Shown: positions 49,890-50,896 of the stretch, piece by piece
Numbering within the stretch: the first letter of the stretch is position 1
Layout: each line of letters opens with the position of its first letter
Source of the DNA: JANXAZ01 sp964504655
GTDB lineage: Bacteria; Pseudomonadota; Alphaproteobacteria; Geminicoccales; Geminicoccaceae
DNA: 50,896 nucleotides
Assembly (NCBI GenBank): GCA_964504655.1
Contig: CAZDFD010000023.1
Coordinates: forward strand, 1 to 50,896
Direction: 5' to 3'
Position numbers and translations under genes: made by a program
The notes under the pieces: model-generated
Told to the model about the DNA's origin: nothing
Seen by the model: the letters and a program-made list of their open reading frames with translations, nothing else
The model's database searches: none

Positions 49890-50896
49890 TCAGCCGCCGC
49901 CGCCGCACTTACCGGTCTTGACGTTGAAATTGCCGCAGCTCATCGGCGCCCGCCAATCCGCGATCAGGTCCTTCGAGCCCTCGAGATAGTCCGACCACTC
50001 GTCGCCCACGACGAGGCCGGGGGTCTGCCAGACGGTGGTGAACTGGCCGTCCGCCTGCACCTCGCCGATCAGCACGGGCTTGGTGATGTGATGGTTGGGC
50101 ATCATCGCCGAATAACCGCCGGAGAGGTTGGGCACGGCCACACCGATCATCGCGTCGATCACCGCGTCGGCGTCGGTGGTCCCGGCCTTCTCGACCGCCT
50201 TCAGCCACATGTTGAAGCCGATGTAGTGCGCCTCCATGGGATCGTTGGTGACCCGCTTCGGGTTCTTGATGAAGGCGTGCCAGGTCTCGATGAACTCTTT
50301 GTTCTCGGGCGTGTCGACGCTCATGAAATAGTTCCAGGCGGCGAGGTGGCCGACCAGCGGCGCGGTGTCGAGCCCAGCCAGCTCCTCCTCCCCGACCGAG
50401 AAGGCGACCACGGGGATGTCGGTCGCCTTGATGCCCTGGCTCGCGAGCTCCTTGTAGAACGGCACGTTGGCGTCGCCGTTGATCGTCGAGACCACCGCCG
50501 TCTTCTTGCCGGCTGATCCGAACTTCTTGATGTCGGCGACGATCGTCTGCCAGTCGCTGTGACCGAATGGGGTGTAGTTGATCATGATATCCTCGGGCTT
50601 CACGCCCTTGGACTTGAGATAGGCCTCGAGGATCTTGTTGGTCGTGCGCGGATAGACGTAGTCGGTGCCGGCCAGGACCCAGCGCTGAACCTTCTCCTGC
50701 GCCATCAGATAGTCGACCGCAGGGATCGCCTGTTGGTTGGGCGCCGCACCGGTGTAGAACACGTTGCGGCTGGATTCCTCGCCCTCGTACTGCACCGGGT
50801 AGAAGAGGATGCCGTTCAGCTCCTCGAACACCGGCAGCACGGACTTGCGGCTCACCGAGGTCCAGCAGCCGAAGGTGGCGGCGACCTTCTCCTTGG
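49890..50896 (-). CDS. urtA: Urea ABC transporter substrate-binding protein UrtA (C-terminal part, cut by window edge)
   Basis: The last 335 or so residues of a periplasmic-binding protein of the Peripla_BP_5 type; the start and signal peptide lie beyond the right edge. The open frame begins KEKVAATFGCWTSVSRKSVL and continues LNGILFYPVQYEGEESS-NVFYTGAAPNQQ, VLAGTDYVYPRTTNKILEAYL, SDWQTIVADIKKFG and NHHITKPVLIGEVQADGQF, as in UrtA proteins. FGCWTS and YPVQYEG are strong UrtA landmarks. An in-frame GTG at 50855 is not the true start. It is the first gene of the urt operon. Confidence 0.95.
   Translation of the reverse strand, partial: KEKVAATFGCWTSVSRKSVLPVFEELNGILFYPVQYEGEESSRNVFYTGAAPNQQAIPAVDYLMAQEKVQRWVLAGTDYVYPRTTNKILEAYLKSKGVKPEDIMINYTPFGHSDWQTIVADIKKFGSAGKKTAVVSTINGDANVPFYKELASQGIKATDIPVVAFSVGEEELAGLDTAPLVGHLAAWNYFMSVDTPENKEFIETWHAFIKNPKRVTNDPMEAHYIGFNMWLKAVEKAGTTDADAVIDAMIGVAVPNLSGGYSAMMPNHHITKPVLIGEVQADGQFTTVWQTPGLVVGDEWSDYLEGSKDLIADWRAPMSCGNFNVKTGKCGGGG

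Overview
The window is about 51 kb of very GC-rich chromosomal DNA with dense, mostly minus-strand coding. Gene content and order point to an alphaproteobacterium, probably near the Rhodospirillales: the order amidase, rnpB, rsmH, ftsL, ftsI, murE, murF, mraY, murD, ftsW, murG, murC, murB, ddl, ftsQ, ftsA, ftsZ is present, with bamD-recN-ligA downstream, a lysA/DUF4175 pair upstream, and an argD-argF-hslO block, an xerD/aroK/aroB block and a urea ABC transporter beyond. No insertion sequence, CRISPR array, prophage or tRNA was seen. The placement is inference from synteny and motifs only.

Layout. 1-663: the start of sufB and its Rrf2/IscR-type regulator (Fe-S assembly), with a palindrome inside a candidate promoter at 690-718. 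816-2862: an unrecognised multi-pass membrane protein, a metallo-beta-lactamase-fold hydrolase and a small membrane protein. 2859-7467: ligA, recN and bamD. 7643-13042: a non-canonical insert between bamD and ftsZ, holding an XRE regulator, a ParA-like ATPase overlapping a CYTH-CHAD protein, a double-Usp protein, a ThuA-like exported protein and a D-threonine-aldolase-like PLP enzyme. Many relatives carry lpxC at this position; it is not here. 13106-30601: the complete division and cell-wall (dcw) run, in which nearly every gene overlaps the next and seven of the thirteen genes from rsmH to ftsQ use GTG or TTG starts.

30602-31114 is the only long non-coding stretch. It holds a candidate promoter and two DnaA-box-like sites, and it lacks the mraZ gene usually found there. 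31115-31531 is RNase P RNA (rnpB), its 5' end almost touching the stop codon of an AmpD-type amidase. 32244-36193: DUF4175/TIGR02302 protein and lysA. 36374-40069, plus strand: argD-argF, hslO and a lipoprotein. 40089-43120, minus strand: CNNM/CBS transporter-like protein, aroB and aroK. 43278-45362, plus strand: a small membrane protein, xerD and a malyl-CoA lyase. 45574-50896, minus strand: urtEDCBA, with urtA cut by the window edge.

Working together: lysA supplies lysine from the same meso-diaminopimelate that MurE uses; MurA-type chemistry is not in the window, but MurB to MurG, MraY, Ddl, FtsI, FtsW and the Fts proteins cover precursor synthesis through septal assembly. The observations most worth a second look are the ParA/CYTH-CHAD pair (possible polyphosphate-granule positioning), the sigma70-like promoter marked by a rare-codon cluster inside ftsQ, and the rewired flanks of the dcw cluster (no mraZ, no lpxC, a perfect DnaA box over the rsmH start codon).
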